This document shows positions 32,672 to 41,775 of a stretch of 55,062 nucleotides of DNA, one piece after another; the stretch's first letter is position 1; every line of letters starts with the position of its first letter. Below the pieces are notes generated by a model that saw only the letters and a program-made list of their open reading frames with translations, had not been told where the DNA came from and did not search any database. A program made the translations under genes and the position numbers. The DNA comes from Oscillospiraceae bacterium (GTDB taxonomy: Bacteria > Bacillota > Clostridia > Oscillospirales > Oscillospiraceae): positions 1 through 55,062 of the forward strand of contig JAETNP010000015.1 of assembly GCA_021768185.1 (NCBI GenBank). The letters run 5' to 3'.

Positions 32672-33363
32672 TGTCCATCGCGGAAAATATTCAGGCCATC
32701 CGGGAGCGGATGGACCGGGCAGCCCGGGAAGCGGGCCGGGACCCGAAGGAGATCCTGCTGGTGGGCGCCAGCAAGATGAACGACGCCGACGCCTGCCGGG
32801 CGGCCATCGCCGCCGGCATCGACGCGCTGGGGGAAAACCGGGTCCAGGAGATGACGGCCAAACTGGCCCAGCACGCCTACGACGGCGCGCCCCTCCACTT
32901 TATCGGACACCTCCAGCGCAACAAGGTCCGGCAGGTGGTGGGGACCGCGTCCCTGATCCATTCGGTGAGTTCGTTGGCGCTGCTGGAGGAGATCCAGCGG
33001 CAGGCGGAGAAACGGGGGCTCGTGCAGGACGTGCTGCTGGAGGTGAACGTCGGCGGCGAGGAGAATAAGAGCGGGTTTTCTTCACAGGAAATCTACGCCG
33101 CGGCGGAGTCGGCCCGGGAATTTGCCCACGTGCGGGTCCTGGGATTGATGACCATCCCCCCTGTGGAACGGGAGCCCCATGGGAATTTACCCTATTTCAC
33201 AAAAGTTTCCCAGCTTTATGTTGACATAAGCCGGAATTTGTATGATAATAGCTTTAAATATCTGTCCATGGGGATGAGCGATGATTTCGAGGACGCCATT
33301 GCCGCCGGAGCTACTATGATCCGGGTAGGCTCCGCTATCTTTGGGCACAGACAATACTACTAA
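32671..33363 (+). CDS. yggS: PLP homeostasis protein YggS/YlmE
   Basis: A 230-residue PLPBP/PROSC protein that binds pyridoxal phosphate and buffers free PLP. The PLP lysine is in LLVGASKMNDADACR (more often AVSK). LGENRVQEM, HFIGHLQRNKVR, EVNVGGEENKSGF and LSMGMSDDFEDAIAAGATMIRVGSAIFG follow the family. ATG at 32671 overlaps the upstream stop (TGATG); an alternative GTG lies one codon earlier. It precedes sepF as in Bacillus ylmE-ylmF. Confidence 0.93.
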   Translation: MSIAENIQAIRERMDRAAREAGRDPKEILLVGASKMNDADACRAAIAAGIDALGENRVQEMTAKLAQHAYDGAPLHFIGHLQRNKVRQVVGTASLIHSVSSLALLEEIQRQAEKRGLVQDVLLEVNVGGEENKSGFSSQEIYAAAESAREFAHVRVLGLMTIPPVEREPHGNLPYFTKVSQLYVDISRNLYDNSFKYLSMGMSDDFEDAIAAGATMIRVGSAIFGHRQYY

Positions 33364-33383
33364 CTCTACGGGAGGTTTCCACC

Positions 33384-33836
33384 ATGAGCTTTATAGACAA
33401 TATCAAGAGGATGATCAGTCCGCTCAGCGATGAGGACGACGATTACGAGGAGATCTTTGACGACCGGGATTCGCCCTTTATCGACGAGCGTCCGCGGAGC
33501 ATAGACCGCGGCGGCGCCATGGACAGCCGGCGGGGAAAGGTGGTCAATATCCACGCCACTACCCAGCTGAAGGTGGTCCTGGTCAAGCCCGAGCGGTTCG
33601 AGGCCGCCAGTGAGATCGCCGATCATCTGAAGGAGAAGCGCACGGTGGTGGTCAACCTGGAGTCCACTCATAAGGACATCGCCCGGCGGCTTATCGACTT
33701 CCTCTCCGGCGTAGCCTACGCGGGCGAGGGGAAGATCAAGAAGGTGGCGGCCAATACGTACATCATCACACCCTACTCCGTGGATATCCAGGGCGATCTG
33801 ATCGACGAGCTGGAGAGCAACGGAATGTATTTCTGA
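33384..33836 (+). CDS. sepF: Cell division protein SepF
   Basis: A 150-residue protein. The N-terminal amphipathic membrane-binding helix is MSFIDNIKRMIS, an acidic linker with DDDYEEIFDDRD follows, and the C-terminal SepF domain (about 55-140) has HATTQLKVVLVKPERF, TVVVNLESTHKDIARRLIDF and ANTYIITPYSVDI. SepF anchors FtsZ and shapes the septum. It lies 20 nt after yggS. Confidence 0.95.
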   Translation: MSFIDNIKRMISPLSDEDDDYEEIFDDRDSPFIDERPRSIDRGGAMDSRRGKVVNIHATTQLKVVLVKPERFEAASEIADHLKEKRTVVVNLESTHKDIARRLIDFLSGVAYAGEGKIKKVAANTYIITPYSVDIQGDLIDELESNGMYF

Positions 33837-33935
33837 TCCAATGAAAGGGCTATGCCCTTTGGTTGGAGAGGCTGAGCGACAAACTCTGCGAGGTTTTTTT
33901 ACGGAGCAGACGGTATTGAGGGAGGAAAACATAAG

Positions 33936-34715
33936 ATGATGACCCCGCAGGAGGTAGCAAACTGCACCTTTGCCAAATCAATGGTAGGCGGCTACAATAT
34001 GGCCTCGGTGGACGACTTTCTGGACAAGCTGACGGAGGACTATTCCGCTTTATACAAGGAAAACGCCGCTTTAAAGGCCAAGCTGAAAATGACGGTGGAC
34101 AAGATGGCGGAGTACCGGGAGTCAGAGGACGCCATCCGTTCCACCCTCCTGGCCGCCCAGAAGATGTCCACCGCTATGATCAGCGAGGCGGAGCAGAAGC
34201 GGGACGCTATGATCGGTGACGCCACGTCCGCCGCCCGAAACCGGGTGGCGGAGCTCCAGCAGCAGATCGCGGAGGCGGAGCGCCGTCTGGAGTCCGTTCG
34301 CTTCCAGGTGGACAAGGAGCTGGAAGCGGAGCGCAAGCGTCTGACCGTGGGACAGGAGCAGCTGCGGGCTTTTATTCGGGACGTCCGGGCGGTATGCAAT
34401 GAGGAGCTGGCACAGCTGGAGCTTCTGCCGGAGCTGCCCCCGGAGGAGCCTAAGCCTGTGATTCAGGTGGTGCCCCCCGTTTCTTCTCCCGCACCCGTGT
34501 CCGCCCCGGAGGCGGAGCCGGAGAGCGAGGAGGAGGAAGAGCCCGTCCAGGAGCCGCCGCAGGCGGTGAGCGCCTTTGCTCCCGCCGGTATTCCGGTGGA
34601 GCCGGAAAGCCCGGCGGAGGACCCCTTCGCCGAGGAGGAGTTCGAGGACGAGTCGGATACAAGGGTTCTGAATTTGGATGACCTGCAGTTTGGTCCGAAT
34701 TATACCAAGGATTAA
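33936..34715 (+). CDS. divIVA: DivIVA-domain protein
   Basis: A 259-residue protein. The N-terminal DivIVA membrane-curvature domain has VANCTFAKSMVGGYNMASVD and DFLDKLTEDYSALYKENAAL. A long coiled coil follows (about 40-155), then a Pro/Glu-rich disordered tail. DivIVA marks curved membrane at poles and septa. ATG at 33936 follows GGAGG by 10 nt. The gap from sepF holds an AAAGGGC/GCCCTTT hairpin (about 33843-33860), so expression may be partly uncoupled. In Bacillus ylmG and ylmH lie between sepF and divIVA; neither is seen here. Confidence 0.92.
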   Translation: MMTPQEVANCTFAKSMVGGYNMASVDDFLDKLTEDYSALYKENAALKAKLKMTVDKMAEYRESEDAIRSTLLAAQKMSTAMISEAEQKRDAMIGDATSAARNRVAELQQQIAEAERRLESVRFQVDKELEAERKRLTVGQEQLRAFIRDVRAVCNEELAQLELLPELPPEEPKPVIQVVPPVSSPAPVSAPEAEPESEEEEEPVQEPPQAVSAFAPAGIPVEPESPAEDPFAEEEFEDESDTRVLNLDDLQFGPNYTKD

Positions 34716-34718
34716 AAT

Positions 34719-34749
34719 GAGGCGGCTTTCAGCCGCCTCTCCTCTTTTT
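34719..34749 (+). terminator. Intrinsic terminator after divIVA
   Basis: GAGGCGGCT (34719-34727) and AGCCGCCTC (34731-34739) form a 9-bp stem with a 3-nt loop, followed by TCCTCTTTTT. The R5 repeat begins at its T run. Confidence 0.9.
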
Positions 34750-35329
34750 CTGCCGCCCTGCGGGCGGCACGGCAGGTTCTTCTTCAATCGGCCCGGGGGC
34801 TTCTCGCCCCCGGACTCCTCGCCTACTTTTTGTGTGAACAAAAAGTAGGCAAAAAGTCACTTAAACCTGGCGGTTTAAGAATCCCTCATTTATTGATTAG
34901 TTTTGCGCCCGAGGCACAGTCCGTTTGGTCTAAACCTTACTGCTGTCCGCTTCGTTCCTCTTCTGCGTCTATTTCAACGTGGTTATCGGTACCCCCTACC
35001 GTCTAGCGGGGCGAACTCCCCGGGGTGCAAAGTTGAAAGATGTTCCGTTAGGCCAAAGCCCCGTAGATGGCTCTACCCCTTTGAAAGGCCGGCAGGCGGA
35101 GTTTGTCAATTACCAGTCCACTAGATTAGATGCCCGTAGGACCACTCGTTCATGTGGCACCGCAACTCTTCATTTCCACCGAACCATCGCAAACCCCTCG
35201 CCGAGGTCCCGCCGGTCAGGCGGGACCGAGAAGGGATTCTTAAACCGTAGGTTTAAGTGACTTTTTGGGTACTTTTTGTTCACACAAAAAGTACCCGAGG
35301 AGTCCGGGGGCGAGAAGCCCCCGGGCTAT
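34750..35329 (+). repeat. R-family repeat copy R5, non-coding core type
   Basis: A full-length copy with the TGT/GTCAC stem-tip type at both ends. The outer hairpin is at 34752-34768 and the CCTAC/GTAGG hairpin at about 34822-34849. The conserved arm ends near 35027, the core runs to about 35233, and the right hairpins follow (GGTTTAA, then GGGTAC/GTACCC near 35268-35295). The right outer hairpin is missing. It lies between divIVA and cls. No gene inside is supported. Confidence 0.88.
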
Positions 35330-35354
35330 AGGGCAGATGTGTGCTTCCCCTCCG

Positions 35355-35383
35355 TTGAATTTATCCAACCATTGTGCTATGAT
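35355..35383 (+). promoter_or_regulatory. Probable sigma-A promoter of cls
   Basis: TTGAAT (35355-35360), 17 bp, TATGAT (35378-35383), just outside the right end of R5 and 26 nt before the cls ATG. Confidence 0.65.
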
Positions 35384-35408
35384 AGAGAAAAAAGAAGGAG
35401 ATTCGACC

Positions 35409-36986
35409 ATGGCTAAAGAAAAAAAATTTCTCGATGAAGAGGCCGTCCTCCTGCTTAACAAAGGAAAAAGAGGCTTCTTCCGCCTGATCTTCGGTCGGAC
35501 TACCATAGTGGTCCTCCTGCTGGCCGCACAGTTTATCCTTCTCTTTATGGCCTTCTACCGTATGAGAAATTATACCCTCTATGGAGGTTCCATGCTGGTG
35601 GGCTTGATCGTGGCCCTGGCAGTAGTCAACCGTCCGGGAAACCCTGCGGCTAAAATTACCTGGATTTTCCTTATTATGCTGGTCCCCGTCTTCGCCGTGC
35701 CCTTCTATTTCTTTGTGGAGGGGGAATTGGGACACCGGCTGGTCCGGGCCCGGCTGGCGGAGATCGACGAACAGACCAGTCCCCTGCTCCTCCCCCAGGA
35801 GAATGCCCGCAGCTCCCTGGAAGAGGCGGACCCCGGGCTGGCCGGATTGGCAGGATATCTCCGGCGCATGGGGAGCTTCCCTGTCTATCAGAATTCCGGC
35901 GCGTCCTATTTCCCTATCGGAGAGGAGGCCTTCGCCGCTATTCTGGAGGAGCTGGAGAAAGCGGAGAAATTTATCTTCCTGGAGTACTTTATTATCGACG
36001 AGGGCTATATGTGGGGGCGAATCCTTAGGATTCTGGAACAAAAGGCCGCCGCAGGCGTGGAGGTCCGGGTGCTTTACGACGGTACCTGCGCCCTCTACAA
36101 GCTGCCCTATCAGTACCCTAAACAGCTGGAAGCGCTGGGGATTCGCTGCCGGATGTACGCCCCCCTGCGGCCTCTGGCCTCCACCCATTACAACAACCGG
36201 GACCATCGGAAAATTCTGGTGGTGGACGGGCGGTGCGCCTTTACCGGGGGCGTCAACCTGGCTGACGAGTACATCAACCGGACCCACCCCCATGGACACT
36301 GGAAGGATGTGGCCATCCGGATCACCGGGGAGGCGGTGCGCTCCTTTACCCTTATGTTTTTGCAGATGTGGAACGTCAAGGACCGGGGACTGGAGGATTT
36401 TACCGGGTACCTCGGAGCCTCCGGGCCGGTGGATGCCCCGGGATGGGTGCTCCCCTATGGGGACAGCCCCTTTAATGGGGAAAATATCGCGGAGATGGTC
36501 TATATGGACATCCTCAACCGGGCCAGGAAGTATGTCCATATCATGACGCCCTACCTCATTATCGACAATGAGATGATAACAGCCCTTACCTTCGCCGCCA
36601 AGCGGGGAGTGGATGTGAAGCTCATTATGCCCGGGATGCCGGACAAGAAGACCGTTTTCGCCCTGACCAGGAGCTACTATAAGGAGCTTATTGAGGGCGG
36701 GGTGCAGATCTATGAGTATACGCCCGGCTTCGTCCACGCCAAGACCTTCGTCAGCGACGGGGACACCGCGGTGACCGGCAGCATCAATCTGGATTACCGC
36801 AGCTTATACCTCCACTTTGAGTGCGCCGCGCTGATGCACCGCACACCGGCGGTGGCGGACATCGAGGCGGATTTCCAGGCTACGCTGGCCAAGTGCCGGC
36901 GGGTCACACGGGAGGACTGTAAAAAGGATAAGCTGAGACGCCGGGTCATGGGGTGGATTCTGCGGCCCCTGGCACCGCTGATGTAA
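35409..36986 (+). CDS. cls: Cardiolipin synthase
   Basis: A 525-residue phospholipase-D-type enzyme that makes cardiolipin from two phosphatidylglycerols. Two N-terminal transmembrane helices (about 30-75) precede the HKD motifs: HYNNRDHRKILVVDG (about 258-272) and GFVHAKTFVSDGDTAVTGS (about 439-457). Length is normal. ATG at 35409 follows AAGGAGA. It ends 5 nt from the stop of the convergent carboxypeptidase gene, with no terminator between them. Confidence 0.94.
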   Translation: MAKEKKFLDEEAVLLLNKGKRGFFRLIFGRTTIVVLLLAAQFILLFMAFYRMRNYTLYGGSMLVGLIVALAVVNRPGNPAAKITWIFLIMLVPVFAVPFYFFVEGELGHRLVRARLAEIDEQTSPLLLPQENARSSLEEADPGLAGLAGYLRRMGSFPVYQNSGASYFPIGEEAFAAILEELEKAEKFIFLEYFIIDEGYMWGRILRILEQKAAAGVEVRVLYDGTCALYKLPYQYPKQLEALGIRCRMYAPLRPLASTHYNNRDHRKILVVDGRCAFTGGVNLADEYINRTHPHGHWKDVAIRITGEAVRSFTLMFLQMWNVKDRGLEDFTGYLGASGPVDAPGWVLPYGDSPFNGENIAEMVYMDILNRARKYVHIMTPYLIIDNEMITALTFAAKRGVDVKLIMPGMPDKKTVFALTRSYYKELIEGGVQIYEYTPGFVHAKTFVSDGDTAVTGSINLDYRSLYLHFECAALMHRTPAVADIEADFQATLAKCRRVTREDCKKDKLRRRVMGWILRPLAPLM

Positions 36987-36991
36987 CGGGC

Positions 36992-38128
36992 TTATCCCCC
37001 CATGAACGCTGCGCGCAGGCAGCGCTCCAGAATCTGCCAGTAGGTCAGACGGGCTACCGCCCGGTCCGCCACCAGAGGCAGCTCGGAGAGCACCTCCCCG
37101 CCGGAGGTGACTACCATGCGGCCAACCTGCTGGCCCTCCTCCACCGGGGCGGAGAGCTGCTCCTCCAGCTCCACCTGGACCTCCATGGCTTTTACCTTCT
37201 CCTTGGCGGCCAGGATCGCCGGATTGCCTGCCAATCGGGGGGTGACGGAGGGAGCGTCGCCCAGCTCCACCGGAATGGGTGACAAGGGCTCCGGGGGCTG
37301 GGCCTGGGTCAGGGCGTAGGCTGCAAAGCCGTAATTGAGAAGGGTTTTGGCCCCCTCAAAACGTTGGGTGGAGGTGGGGGACTTCAAAATAACGGCGATA
37401 AGCTCCATGCCGTCCCGCTCCGCTGTAGCGGAGAGACAGTAGAGAGCGTTGTCGGTGCTGCCGGTTTTCAGACCGGTGGCACCCTGGTAGAAGCGGATGA
37501 GTTTATTGGTGTTGCTCAGGCCGAATTCGCCGTTGCGGAGAGAATCCATCCAGATGGTGGTGAAGCGGCGGATGTCCGGGTGGTTCAGGATCAGCTCCCG
37601 GCTCATGAGGGCAATGTCATAGGCGCTGGTGACATGGCCTTGGATGGGAAGACCCGTGGGATTGAGAAAATTCGTGTCGTTCATCCCCAGCTCCCCCGCA
37701 CGCTGGTTCATTCGCTCCACAAAGGCGTCGGCACTGCCTGCCAGATGCTCCGCTAAGGCTACGGAACAGTCGTTGGCGGAGACCACGCACACAGCCTTGA
37801 GCATCTCCTCTACGCTCATCTGCTCGTTCTCCTTCAGCCAGATTTGACTGCCGCCCATGGAGCAGGCATAGGCAGAGGCGGTTACCATGTCGTCATAGTG
37901 CAGGGTCCCGGCGTCAATGGCCTCCATTACCAGCAGGACGGTCATGATCTTGGTGACGCTGGCAGGCTCCAGCTGCTCGTGTTCGTTGACGGCGTACAGA
38001 ACTTCGCCGGTAGTCTTTTCCATCAGCAGACAGGCCCCAGCCTCTACCGCCAGCGACTCCGCCCGGGCCGGCAGCGCCAGAAGCAGCGCTAAAGTCCCGG
38101 CCAGCAGACCGGAAATGATCTTTTTCAT
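36992..38128 (-). CDS. dacF: D-alanyl-D-alanine carboxypeptidase (S11 family)
   Basis: A 378-residue penicillin-binding protein with a signal peptide ending at PARAES (about residue 24). The active-site motifs are PASVTKIM (SxxK), VVSANDCS (SxN) and TGLKTGSTD (KTG). A beta-rich C-terminal domain and a short amphipathic end (WQILERCLRAAF) anchor it outside the membrane. It trims the terminal D-Ala of peptidoglycan. DacF-like (sporulation) and DacA-like roles cannot be told apart from the sequence. Its promoter is at 38179-38207. Confidence 0.9.
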   Translation of the reverse strand: MKKIISGLLAGTLALLLALPARAESLAVEAGACLLMEKTTGEVLYAVNEHEQLEPASVTKIMTVLLVMEAIDAGTLHYDDMVTASAYACSMGGSQIWLKENEQMSVEEMLKAVCVVSANDCSVALAEHLAGSADAFVERMNQRAGELGMNDTNFLNPTGLPIQGHVTSAYDIALMSRELILNHPDIRRFTTIWMDSLRNGEFGLSNTNKLIRFYQGATGLKTGSTDNALYCLSATAERDGMELIAVILKSPTSTQRFEGAKTLLNYGFAAYALTQAQPPEPLSPIPVELGDAPSVTPRLAGNPAILAAKEKVKAMEVQVELEEQLSAPVEEGQQVGRMVVTSGGEVLSELPLVADRAVARLTYWQILERCLRAAFMGG

Positions 38129-38178
38129 ACCATATCCCTTCCTTTTTCCGCGTTTCCCTGGTTTTGCAGGATTCTGCT

Positions 38179-38207
38179 TCTATAGTTATGCGGGAAGAGA
38201 AAATCAA
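38179..38207 (-). promoter_or_regulatory. Probable promoter of the carboxypeptidase gene
   Basis: On the minus strand TTGATT (38202-38207), 17 bp, TATAGA (38179-38184). It is about 50 nt upstream of the ATG and divergent from the tRNA promoter. Confidence 0.55.
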
Positions 38208-38231
38208 ATGACATTTCCGGCAAATTTCGCC

Positions 38232-38260
38232 TTGCATTTTGGGGAGAAGTCTGCTATAAT
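38232..38260 (+). promoter_or_regulatory. Promoter of tRNA-Gly
   Basis: TTGCAT (38232-38237), 17 bp, TATAAT (38255-38260), 16 nt before the tRNA 5' end. Confidence 0.75.
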
Positions 38261-38276
38261 AACGTCGTTGTCAATC

Positions 38277-38350
38277 GCAGGGTTAGTACATCGGTAGTAC
38301 ATCGGCTTCCCAAGCCGAGGAGGCGGGTTCGATTCCCGTACCCTGCTCCA
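38277..38350 (+). tRNA. tRNA-Gly (anticodon CCC)
   Basis: A full cloverleaf with encoded CCA. The acceptor arms are GCAGGGT and ACCCTGC. The D stem is GTAC/GTAC. The anticodon stem TCGGC/GCCGA encloses loop TTCCCAA, giving anticodon CCC (codon GGG). The T arm is GCGGG-TTCGATT-CCCGT. The discriminator base is T. A strong terminator follows, so it is a single-gene unit. Confidence 0.95.
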
Positions 38351-38354
38351 GAGG

Positions 38355-38389
38355 AAACCGCCGTATCCGTTTCGGATACGGCGGTTTTT
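38355..38389 (+). terminator. Terminator of tRNA-Gly
   Basis: AAACCGCCGTATCC pairs with GGATACGGCGGTTT, and the T run begins within the stem's 3' arm and continues (TTTTTG). Confidence 0.9.
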
Positions 38390-38398
38390 GTTCTGAAA

Positions 38399-38560
38399 AC
38401 GGCTGCTTCCTCAGAAACGGATGGACGCAGCCGTAAAGCTGTGACGTATTATACTATCCCTCGATTAAAACGTCACCCGTGGAACGCCTGCGGCGGCTTA
38501 GGGCTGGGGCGGCCGTACACGCCGCCTAAGTTCTTTTTTATACTTTTCTTGAAGGAAAAA
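38399..38560. other. Hairpin cluster that may be a decayed R-type end
   Basis: In order: ACGGCTGC/GCAGCCGT (38399-38433), GTGACG/CGTCAC (about 38440-38477), a GGCGGCTTAGG/CGCCGCCTAAG stem (about 38493-38531) and an ATACTTTT/AAAAGTAT stem (about 38538-38564). The last two resemble the layout of R ends, but the sequence has diverged. They lie at the 3' end of the zinc-ribbon gene. Confidence 0.3.
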
Positions 38561-38563
38561 GTA

Positions 38564-38845
38564 TTACTCGCTGCGTGGACCGGAAGAACCCGGATAAACA
38601 ATGCGAGGATTCTTGTAGTTCTTCCAATCCAGGCACTGTCCACAGCGGTCACAATAATTCATGAACTCTCGTTCAAGCGTAATACCACACTGCGGGCAGA
38701 CAAAAAAACTGGTATCCCGGAAAATCATAAGCTCAGAAACTGTTTTGGGCGTGCGGAATTGCACAATGGTCAGCAGGAAATGCAGCGGTACTGTGATCTG
38801 CCCGGGATCAGCACCGGCTTTCATTTCGTTCAATCGATCCCTCAT
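38564..38845 (-). CDS. Small zinc-ribbon protein, function unknown
   Basis: A 93-residue protein with a C-terminal zinc ribbon: FVCPQCGITLEREF, then YCDRCGQCLDW (two CxxC pairs). ATG at 38845 follows GGTGAGGAT. Such proteins are common and unassigned; an RNA- or DNA-binding role is possible. The first half (about 1-45) has no clear motif. Confidence 0.6.
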   Translation of the reverse strand: MRDRLNEMKAGADPGQITVPLHFLLTIVQFRTPKTVSELMIFRDTSFFVCPQCGITLEREFMNYCDRCGQCLDWKNYKNPRIVYPGSSGPRSE

Positions 38846-39027
38846 TATCCTCACCTTCTTCCTGTTCAACATACAGGACAGAGATAAAAAGCATGAGGCC
38901 CTGCATTTCCTGCTCCGGCAAAAATGTCTATTTTCCAGCAGACTATTCCCACTTACATCATAAAATAGAGAAAGACTCTGCCGGCCAGAACAGGCCGACA
39001 GAGCCAATCATTAGTCTTTTTCCATCA

Positions 39028-41757
39028 TTATCCAGGCAGTATTTCCGTACTTTGACAGAAGCGCATCAATAGCGCAGCAACCTGCGCCCGCGCCGCATCA
39101 TCGCCTGGATTCAGCCGGTTATTTTCACCGTTTACCAGGCCGGTGGACACTGCCCAACACATCGCATCCAGCGCCCAGGCGGAAACAGCATCGCTGTCGC
39201 TGAACACGCCCAAGTCAGCCGCGGCGGCAGGACTGCCAAAATAACGCCACAGCATGGTTACCATCTGCTCGCGGGTGATGCACCCAGTGGGATCTGTGCC
39301 ATCCGTTACGCCTGCGGCCATCGCCCATGCTTGGGCCTTGGCGTACCAGACGCCATCGGAACCGTCTACATCCGCACCGGAGAGGCGGCCCAGAATCATC
39401 CAGACCATGGCCCGGTTTACCTTGCCGCCGGGATTGAAGACAGTTTCGCTGCCATCGCCCTTCATCAGACCCGCGTTATAGACATACTGCACGGCGTCAT
39501 GGAACCAGTCGCCGCTCCCTACGTCGGCGAAGGGCATATCCGGGGCAGGCTGGACAGGCTGCTCAGGCTGCACGGGCTGGTCCGGCTGCTCAGGCTGCTC
39601 GGGAACTTCCCCGGCAGGCTTGAAGGCGTATTCAACGTTTACCTTGCTGCCCGGCATGACAAAGGTGTATACGCCGTTCCCGCGGTCAGTCAGCTCCACC
39701 TCGTAGCCGTCTCGATCCAGAACGGTGATGTAATCCACTTCATACCCCGCGTCAGGCACCGCAGTGATGGTCACAATGCTGCCTGCGGACGCGCTTTTGG
39801 CATCCAGCGTCACGCTGCCGCCCGGTACTGCCACGTCGGACGGGGCGGTGATGGGATAGTACACGGGGCGGCTCTGCCCGCCGCCGTCACCGATGCTGGG
39901 CGGCGGGAAGATGGGAATCAGATTCTCCTCCCACCGGGCGGTAAAGGTCACGTCCTGGTTGGGCATCGTATATGTCCAGCCGCTGCCGTAGGTCTTCTCG
40001 CCATCGTTCCAGCCGGTGAAGAAATATCCCTCGCGGTAGAACGGATTGACGGGAAGCTGGAATGACTCTCCCGCAGCATACTGTTCCGGAGCGGGCGGGG
40101 TCCCCCAGACGTCGTCTGCGCCTCCGGTAAAGAATACGGTATATTTATCCTCCGGCTGCGGAGGATCTGCGTCTTTTGTCCACTGCGCGGTGAAGGTTAC
40201 GTTATTCGCTGGCATAATAAAAGGATCGCCAGCCGCATAGGGCCTTCCATTGTACAGCCATTCGGTGAACGTATAACCGTCCATGGTAAATGAGTTGTCA
40301 GGAAGATTGAAATTAGTACCCGCCTCATATGGTCCCATAATGGGCGGATTCCCAGCGGCACCTGCGCCTCCGATAAAGGACACGATATACTTGATTGCCG
40401 GCTGCGGGGGCTGCTCGCCGTCTTCCCATTTGGCTTTCAGTGTTAAATTTGTCTCGATAGCCGAGTTCTCGAAATCGAATGGTTCACTTTCCATTGCACC
40501 ATTGAACACAGCATACCAACCCTTAAAAATGTACCCCTCTCTTTGGGGATCATTTGTTGGCTTTGTGGCATATTCCCCGGACTCCACTGTCTGCTCCTTA
40601 GGGATAGGCATACCGCCATCAGCATCGAAGGTCACGGTATATGTCCCCGGCTGCGGAGGCTGCTCGGCTTCTTCCCATTTAGCTTTCAGTGTTAAATTTA
40701 CCTCGATAGCCGAGTTCTCGAAATCGAATGGTTCACTTTCCATTGTGTCATTGACCACAACATACCAACCCTTAAAAATGTCCCCCTCTCTTTGGGGATC
40801 ATTCGTTGGCCTTGTGGCATATTTCCCGGACTCCACTGTCTGCTTATCAGGGATAGGCTCACCGCCATCAGTATCGAAGGTCACGCTAAAGGTCTCCGGC
40901 TGGGCTGTTAAAAAAGCGTGGAGAGTTGTGGTCTCAGTCATCAACTCGTCTGTCTTCGGCTCTTCATACGCTTCCGAATTTGTAGACCAATTGTAGCCAT
41001 CCGCCAGGGAAGGCAGTTTGTCCAGTTTCTTATCGGTGGTATAGTGGGTTTCAGGATTGTTCGTGCCCGGATATCCTTCCGGATAGACCAGCGTCACCTT
41101 AAACTCGCGCTTGAAGGTAACCTCGCCTGTCACCTGCATCGAGGGAAGAGTTTCTTCCGTGGTGGCCTCTACCTTGTTGCCAGCGTCATACCAGACCTCA
41201 CCATTGGCTGTATCAATTTGGAATCCCGCCGGGAAACCGTTCGCTTGGCTGGGGAATTTTTTTGACCAGGCTTCTGTATTCTCGTTGCTGCTATCTTCCT
41301 TATGCAGATAGAAATACCAAGGGTTTGCATTCTCCGTCCCGCCATCTGCTACGTCCGGTGTGAATGTAACCTTGAGCGCAGATTCTTTACTAATTTTAGC
41401 TGCCCCTCGCAGTTCAATTGCGTTCTGAATTGTAGTGTTAGGATATATCAGATCACCTGCCGCAGTCTTCCAGTTCATCCAAACAACATCTGTTGTTATG
41501 CTGTTGGCTGTTTCCTTTCCCTCCATCGGAAGCAGTTTGCTATAGGGAATTTTTGTGCCCGGTAAAATTGTAAATCCGGTCTTCAAATCTTCCGCCCCGG
41601 GGAAGGATAGCATATACGTGCATGCTGTACCACCGGGCGCTTTATAAGTGATCGTTATTTCTCCTTCCTCCGCCGCCGCGTAGGCTGGAACCCAGAGGGA
41701 CACGGCCAGCAGTAATGCCAGCAGCAGGGAAAGCGTGCGTTTACAGGTATTTTTCAT
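39028..41757 (-). CDS. SLH-domain surface protein with InlB-type beta repeats
   Basis: A 909-residue exported protein. The signal peptide ends near AYAAAEEG (about 28). An N-terminal region of unknown fold is followed by four InlB B-type (Flg_new) repeats between about 280 and 620, each ending in a Lys/Gln/Arg-W motif (LKAKWEE, FTAQWTKD, FTARWEEN). A proline-rich linker then leads to three SLH modules at about 745-905 (FADVGSGDWFHDAVQYVYNA). SLH modules bind secondary wall polymers and hold the protein on the cell wall. The first two repeats are a recent DNA-level tandem duplication (40421-40918). It is third in the leftward surface-protein run. Confidence 0.85.
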   Translation of the reverse strand: MKNTCKRTLSLLLALLLAVSLWVPAYAAAEEGEITITYKAPGGTACTYMLSFPGAEDLKTGFTILPGTKIPYSKLLPMEGKETANSITTDVVWMNWKTAAGDLIYPNTTIQNAIELRGAAKISKESALKVTFTPDVADGGTENANPWYFYLHKEDSSNENTEAWSKKFPSQANGFPAGFQIDTANGEVWYDAGNKVEATTEETLPSMQVTGEVTFKREFKVTLVYPEGYPGTNNPETHYTTDKKLDKLPSLADGYNWSTNSEAYEEPKTDELMTETTTLHAFLTAQPETFSVTFDTDGGEPIPDKQTVESGKYATRPTNDPQREGDIFKGWYVVVNDTMESEPFDFENSAIEVNLTLKAKWEEAEQPPQPGTYTVTFDADGGMPIPKEQTVESGEYATKPTNDPQREGYIFKGWYAVFNGAMESEPFDFENSAIETNLTLKAKWEDGEQPPQPAIKYIVSFIGGAGAAGNPPIMGPYEAGTNFNLPDNSFTMDGYTFTEWLYNGRPYAAGDPFIMPANNVTFTAQWTKDADPPQPEDKYTVFFTGGADDVWGTPPAPEQYAAGESFQLPVNPFYREGYFFTGWNDGEKTYGSGWTYTMPNQDVTFTARWEENLIPIFPPPSIGDGGGQSRPVYYPITAPSDVAVPGGSVTLDAKSASAGSIVTITAVPDAGYEVDYITVLDRDGYEVELTDRGNGVYTFVMPGSKVNVEYAFKPAGEVPEQPEQPDQPVQPEQPVQPAPDMPFADVGSGDWFHDAVQYVYNAGLMKGDGSETVFNPGGKVNRAMVWMILGRLSGADVDGSDGVWYAKAQAWAMAAGVTDGTDPTGCITREQMVTMLWRYFGSPAAAADLGVFSDSDAVSAWALDAMCWAVSTGLVNGENNRLNPGDDAARAQVAALLMRFCQSTEILPG
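40421..40918. repeat. Two tandem 249-bp repeats within the surface gene
   Basis: 40421-40669 and 40670-40918 are tandem copies with a few differences. The period is 249 bp, or 83 codons, so gain or loss of a unit keeps the frame. The units encode two near-identical InlB-type repeats. Confidence 0.85.
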
Positions 41758-41775
41758 CTCGTTTTCCTCCTCTCG

